From positions 6,386,001-6,450,000 of the forward strand of contig CM059625.1 in NCBI GenBank assembly GCA_030435675.1: a stretch of 64,000 nt of DNA. Reading direction: 5' to 3'. Shown here piece by piece: positions 58,401-64,000 of the stretch (position 1 is its first letter; each line of letters opens with the position of its first letter). The notes beneath the pieces are model-generated. The model searched no databases. It worked only from the letters and a program-made list of their open reading frames with translations, and was not told where the DNA came from. The translations under genes were made by a program, and so were the position numbers. Source of the stretch: Steinernema hermaphroditum (Eukaryota; Nematoda; Chromadorea; Rhabditida; Steinernematidae).

Positions 58401-58427
58401 TATCATTAGCAGTAGATCGTGAATCAT
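55422..58427 (-). CDS. Cys-loop ligand-gated ion channel subunit, anion-type pore
   Basis: Eleven exons: 58427-58137, 58092-57937, 57577-57499, 57451-57372, 57118-56922, 56876-56819, 56336-56241, 56197-55989, 55950-55738, 55635-55511, 55462-55422. They encode 514 residues. A signal-like start ([14 protein letters not shown]) is followed by the binding domain with [18 protein letters not shown] and the Cys loop C-x13-C ([15 protein letters not shown]). M1 is [19 protein letters not shown]. The M1-M2 linker has the PAR motif ([20 protein letters not shown]), typical of chloride-selective channels. M3 is [21 protein letters not shown] Ser-rich cytoplasmic loop of about 110 residues precedes M4 ([17 protein letters not shown]). 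It resembles the nematode amine/GABA-gated lgc and mod-1 group; the ligand is not decidable. The start could also be 14 codons earlier. Confidence 0.9.
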
Positions 58428-61400
58428 AGTATCATAATAGCGCGATAGCCTGTAACAACAGATAGCCATGATAGGGAACTCATAGAGATGCGCGCATCCC
58501 GTCGCTTCGCAGTAGTTGGGAGTGCAGTACGAGTTAATTATCTTTAGCGACTTATTTACTACCGAAGATTGATTGCGTTTTTGGACCAAATAAAAACTCT
58601 AAACGGGTTAACGATGTGCCGAAAGCGGGATTGAAAAGTTTTATGATTTTCGGAAAAATGGTTGCATAGAGGCTCCGTTTCGCCTTTTTTGGGAATGCGA
58701 AAGGCGGAGAGAATGCAGTTGGAGAACGGCGGACACGGTAGCGATACGTTTTGTTTTTGCGTGATTGTCCATTTGTAGATTGGAAAGCAATGTGAACACG
58801 AGGACAATTTTGCGTATGCGGACAATAGTAACATAAGAGGCCACCTGAACGCAAATGCAATGGAAAAGGACAAGCACCGCTGATTCTACAGTGAACTAAA
58901 GCAGTGTTCCGGCCACGACGTGGTGCGAATCAACTTGCATCCGAAGCCTGAATAATTCCCGCCCTTTCGGGTGTCCGGGACATCATCAACGCAATGAAAG
59001 AACGCCCTTTGGAGCTTGCTCCATGACGTGAAGACCCCAGTTATAAATCAGAATCCGCTACCTCGGGAGAGGGCGCGCGAGAGGACAACGCATAAACACG
59101 CAGCGTTGTTGTTTCGAAGAGTGTACCTTAATCGTCGAAGGAACCAAGTCTAAGAGTCCGCTGGGGAGTGCGGCGTCGCTGTGGCGCGTCTGTCCGTGTG
59201 TGGGCCGCCTTCCATTTTCCGAAATGCTATTCATAAGCGGAATTATTATTTTTGTGTTTTTTACAATTACCCCCGCTGGTAGCACAAGCGCAGACACTGC
59301 AATGAGTAATGCGATTAGAGCATGAAACGAGAAATCTTGGCAAAGTGAATATGGAAAGCACAGTAGGCGTTAATTAGTCTTGAAAAGAATTTAAACGCGC
59401 CCATGCGGAAGTCGCACGGGCTTAAATTCGAAAGTGTTAGAGCGGTAAGTGAATGATCCGAAGACACAGCGGCCTTTTGGAAAAAATCATCTATAAATTT
59501 TGATTAGCTTCGAAGGTGGAGGGTTAATGACATCCAACAGACCTAACAACCTTCAACGACGTCTTCGTCCAGAAGGGCGCCAAACTCACAAAGGCAAATT
59601 CTAAAGATATCTTTTGAGTACGATAACCAACTTGCTTCTGCTCGAGCTGACGCCCAAAACAATTCGAGCTACGGTAGGAGGATGAGGAACTGCGGCTGAT
59701 CGCATTAGGATGAAGCGAGAGATCAGGACGCGTCGATGCAGTCTCTCGTGAAAGGGGATACAGAAGCCTCTTGCGAGGGGCTGGTAGAGGGCCGATGAGT
59801 ATCGTTGGAGTTATAATGCTAATTGGGGAGCAAATGATGTATTTGTTGTTTTCTTTCGAACTCAAATTATAGTGCCGTTGAAATGAGGGCCAATGGATGC
59901 AAAGGCAAACGAAATGGAGGCTGCCGGAAGACTCAAAGCCTTCCAGACGGCAAAGATGGCTCGATTCATTGGACTGTAATGAGTTTCACCCTCGTCTCTG
60001 CAAATTGGGGACCACGGCACCGCCGTGTGGCCACACACCGCTCGTTATTTATATCTCCTTGGGACAATTACTGCGGGAAAGTGCAGTGGGTCGCGCGGTC
60101 ACAGGAGGGCGGAAACAATTAGTTAGTCGGAGCTGTAAAAAACGAACCTGAACTTTCAAAGCAGGCGTCACCGCTTTTGACCGTTAAAGCCTGGACTCCG
60201 AGGACAACAATCAAAGCTATTAGCGACGAGGAAGCGAACGTATTCTTCTTTGGCTCAAAAGAAAATAGTCGTCGCTTTTTCTGACAGATCAATCAATTGG
60301 CGCGCAACTTTTTTGACGTGCTCCAAAAAACAACTCACTCCTGAGAAAGGCCGATGAGAAAATAGAGTTGAGCTTTTCGGTGAAGGAGGCGCGTTTCGAT
60401 CAAAAAGTCATCCATCACGATTAAGCAAGCAATCTCAATTTTTCAAATCAACTAGAAGAATTTTTCTTTCTTCTTGACTATCTGGGGTCAGCTTTAAACG
60501 CTAATCATATTAGTACTTCTAACATTACTGTATATCATCTGTAAGGGATGTACAGAGTTTTTTTTTGTAAACAAACAAAAAAAAGACATGAATGGTACGT
60601 GAGTTTTATATAGAAACACGTGCAAGCTGAAGAACAATACTTGAGGCCAAGGACTCTTATTGTTGCGCGCAGGCGCGCGAAGCATCAAGAAGCAAAGAAA
60701 AACAAAAGACTAAACGCTAATCAAATTTCGGACGACTGGCGTTTGCCTTATCCAACAAATTGTTTTTTGTGGTGCGCGCCACAGCGATGACCGCTTCGGC
60801 ACGAATTCGGAATTTGATTTGGATTCTTTCGAAAAAAAGAGGGAATTAAGAGCGTCTAGACGCACGCTTCCATACCGAAGAGTAAACGTCATAGGGTAAT
60901 CGACAGTGGCCAACCAGGAATTTGGGGCGCCAGGCGGGGCGCGGATAAAGGGGCCGCAGTACGTGCTGCGTCTTGAGGGGAGTGGACGTTGCTCAGCAGG
61001 TACGAGTAATAACGAAAACAGCGAGGCGACCACGTCCAGCATATCAGGAAACAATTTGGGAGACAGATCCGCGCGGCCCCCACCTGGCTTCCGACGTGCT
61101 TTCAGTTGCCAAAAGCGAAAAAGAGAGGAGAACGACTAAATGCGGACGCAAAGCTTTCAAGAAATGGCACCCGAATGGTGTCTTCACGATGTCCTTTTAA
61201 TTGACGCTCCCGGAAAACAAACATCTGATCCGAAGGGAAAACATCGTTTTTCCATGGCAATGTTCCTTCTTTGCTTCATGTTTCCATTTGTCGTGACACA
61301 CGACCCGAGACGATGGACCCTGGACCCCAGAGGTCGTTGGTTTCTCGGGATGAGGAGATTATGGTGGCGGAAAAGGGTAAATTACATTGAATTAGAGAAA

Positions 61401-64000
61401 AACGGTGAAGTGCGAAGAAAGTGTGAAATTCATTTATCAAATTTGGAAGCACGAGACGCGATTCATTTACCGAAACGAGGCCGAAATGCCGGATTCCGAG
61501 CGTGAAAATGCTGTTTACTTAGCTGATCAGTTCAGAGTTAAGAATTCATAAGAGAGAGACGGACTTTTACATTCCGGCGAGATCCGCACAATGAATGCTG
61601 ACGAATCTATTACGCTTTCGCGAGATTATATGAATCGCGTTCTTGCACTAACTCTAATATATGCAGATTTAAAAGGAACCGATTTCTCAGAATCGGAACG
61701 GTAGCCACTTCCTGTCGCCAGATACTTTAGTTGTTTCCGTAAAACTACTGAAACGGTAATGTGAAGCGGAGTGACAACTTCAAGGTGTTCTCTAACCGCC
61801 GGCTATTCCAAAAGGTCATCTTACTTCATTACGCGATAATTGCTGTGATTCAGTGTTGAGAGAATGTCGAGTGCAAATTTGGGAAAGTGGGAATTTATGT
61901 TGAGTTCAAGTGCTTACAGAAAACAAGAATTGTGGCTTTAAGTGTAACATGTCGGGAGGCTAGTACAGGAGGTAGTACCTGTTGTCTACCCACTAATACC
62001 AGTAATACCGGCAGTCTGTCCACTTTTTACTAAGACACTAGTTAAATAGTATCGCTAGTAGTTTATATTGAATACTGAAGTCGCGGCGTACTCATAGAGC
62101 ACATCACAAGCACAAACATTTCTTTGTTGAACAAATCTACAAAATAAAGTTCCCACAAGACCAAAGTGCACGTCGTGCAAATTCGAAGGACACAAATCCG
62201 TCTATATTTCCAGACGGCAGCGCACAATTCAGTTGCATTCGGAGAAGCCGACACATGTGAACCGTAATTAATGTGTGAATCTGTCATAAACAAACACAGG
62301 ACCCCTTCTTCGTTTAGAAAACAAAAGTGGATTCGAATCGAATGGTTTCGCTTCGTTATCGGCCAAAAACAAACGGACGCTCTCCAGGCGCGGAACCGCA
62401 CAAAAATATTTTTCTCGTATTGTTAAGGAAAGTTAAACCACGGGATTAGGAGGTCAGTAAATAGCAATTATAGCCTAAAGCACAGTAAAGCCCACAAATA
62501 AGATTTCTTTTTTGATTGATTAAAAGAAGGAAGACAGATGACGAAAGAGCAACATGAGTCAAAGAAATCATTTCTTTTGGATTGGTTACTTATCGTTATT
62601 ATGTAAATGATTTGAAAAGTCCATACTTTCGTGCCCGCCCAACTGAACGAGCGCAGCAGGCAAGGTGAGAACTGTTGACGTACTGAAAAGGTCCTGATTT
62701 CGCCGAATAGTAAACTAAGTTTATTGTTTTCTACCCTTTTCATAAGAGCAAGCTAGTTTAAAATGATGGAAGCCAAGGGAAGCAGCTTGAGGTCATGTTC
62801 TCAGTTTATTCTAGTTGATATAACGAAAGAACTGATTTTAAAAGATACAAATCTGTGCAATGAGATGTGATATCTGGCAACCAAGAAAACCAACTGATTT
62901 CTATGTCATTCCGTGTTCGAGTAAGGCCTTCTTATTTAAGAAGAATATAAAAAACCCCTTGCAGTTTTTGTACACACATTCTTCAGGACATAAAAAATTA
63001 TGAGTTCCAAAGCAGATCCCAAGCGTATCGTTGCAAAGTGCAACTGGTTGCAAAGTACAATAAATGTAATGATCATGCTGACAGCGTCGCCAAATCATCA
63101 AAAAGAACATAAACCAAGCTAGTGAATGCGCGTGATGAATTTTATATTTCATTATTTTGTTTGAGAGCGGGCCAAATCCGAGTGACAATCCCTGGTGGGT
63201 TCGGTGACGTGTGACGTAGACGCGTATGCGGAAATTGTTGGAAGGGCCAGAATAGAAACAATAATTCAAAGCTAGTCACATCTGTGAAATGATTATGGCT
63301 TTAGCAGCGAACGATGTTCTCACTGCTTTGGATTCACTCGTGCAAACGTTGACTTCCTGGAAATTGGAAATATGGAAATAGTATTCAGATGAACAAACTG
63401 AAAAGGAGATAACAGAGTGTAATTAAGAATTCTAGGAAAGTCGCGTGATCTAATTAAACACAATAAAAATATTTGTGTGTATACTCAGACAGAAGTAAGA
63501 CTACAGTTGAACTATAACCATTCGCACACGAGTGTTATGAGGTATGAAAGCGGCCAGTGAGGCAGAAAGGACACTTTTATTGTCATTTGTTTGATCCGGA
63601 CAAAGTTTATAATAAACGTCCCCGAAGTCCATAATACTACACCAGAAAGAAGAGCCTAAATAAATCAACTGCTGATCTTTTTTCGCTCTCCTTGACGACT
63701 CACAAGACGGAAGTTTATTCACGACCCTAAATCACAGTCTTTTTCCACAATGTTTCGGCGGACGCATCTCTACGGTCGATGGCTTCCAGAACGCGAAAAT
63801 AAAAGCTTTTATGGTATTACGACAGCGTAATGAATCGCGTCGTTATGACTCTTCTGAAGACACGCGTCATCGACCCAAGAAGACAGACTCGTTCATCACA
63901 ATTTGGAAGCTAATTGTTCCATATCAACTCGCTAAAGAGTCATAAGCCGAATGTTGCCCGCAAAATGAGAAGAAAATGGAAATTAGAGACTTGGAGCGAG
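58428..64000. other. Right-hand intergenic region
   Basis: The first few hundred bases should hold the channel promoter. Open frames of up to 122 codons occur on both strands (for example 61140-61505 plus, 62901-63269 minus) but lack splice sites in matching phase and recognisable motifs. A hairpin of T and A runs around GTAAACAAACA at 60559-60583 contains a DAF-16-like GTAAACA core. Otherwise I see nothing. Confidence 0.45.

Noticed and set aside
60559..60583. DAF-16-like GTAAACA site
   Set aside because: A single core match in a T/A-rich hairpin far from any identified gene; expected by chance.

Overview
The window is nuclear DNA of a nematode, most likely a rhabditine (Caenorhabditis/Oscheius-like) worm. 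The evidence is very short introns (mostly 38-50 nt) ending in TTTCAG or TTTAG, a splice acceptor just upstream of many start codons as expected for spliced-leader trans-splicing, a probable two-gene operon with a gap of about 120 bp, and nematode-type families: P-glycoprotein, pepsin-inhibitor-3-like proteins, lustrin-type cysteine-rich secreted proteins, a MOLO-1-like protein and a nematode-type cys-loop channel. The species cannot be fixed from sequence alone. Gene models were assembled by eye from splice sites and reading phase. All but one close to a whole number of codons; the exception is the gene at 17153-18912.

Layout. 1-2477 (+): 3' part of a zinc-finger plus BTB gene. 3667-4639: small foldback transposon. 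4954-8370 (+): CCDC174 homologue followed by NOC2 homologue, probably one operon. 8572-9475 (-): LEPROT/VPS55 homologue with two alternative last exons. 10095-12568 (-): three small secreted-protein genes. 13086-13870 (+): C-type lectin-like protein. 14208-14942 (-): homeobox gene with unusual recognition-helix residues. 17153-18912 (+): second pepsin-inhibitor-like gene. 20968-25680 (+): complete 16-exon P-glycoprotein. 26054-29811: MULE DNA transposon carrying a nested related element. 30080-31938 (+): SLC7 amino-acid transporter. 33513-34399 (-): Hairy/E(spl) bHLH gene. 34400-41837: about 7.4 kb without a convincing gene. 41838-45943 (+): folliculin. 46512-52583 (-): two tandem lustrin-type genes. 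53181-54397 (-): MOLO-1-like secreted protein. 55422-58427 (-): cys-loop ligand-gated channel. 58428-64000: no gene seen.

The most striking structure is at 26054-29811. A MULE-type transposase gene on the minus strand is split by a shorter element with the same minisatellite ends. Both elements are flanked by perfect 9-bp target-site duplications (ATAAGTTGA outside, GCAGCATTC inside). The inner element is a long inverted repeat with tRNA-like pol III box sequences in both arms and a tRNA-Gly-like sequence at its centre. The element at 3667-4639 has the same kind of ends, built from a similar short unit.

The genes are mostly unrelated housekeeping, secreted and membrane functions, as is normal for a worm chromosome. 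The functional links visible are the CCDC174-NOC2 operon, the tandem lustrin pair, the two pepsin-inhibitor-like genes and the run of secreted-protein genes at 10-14 kb.
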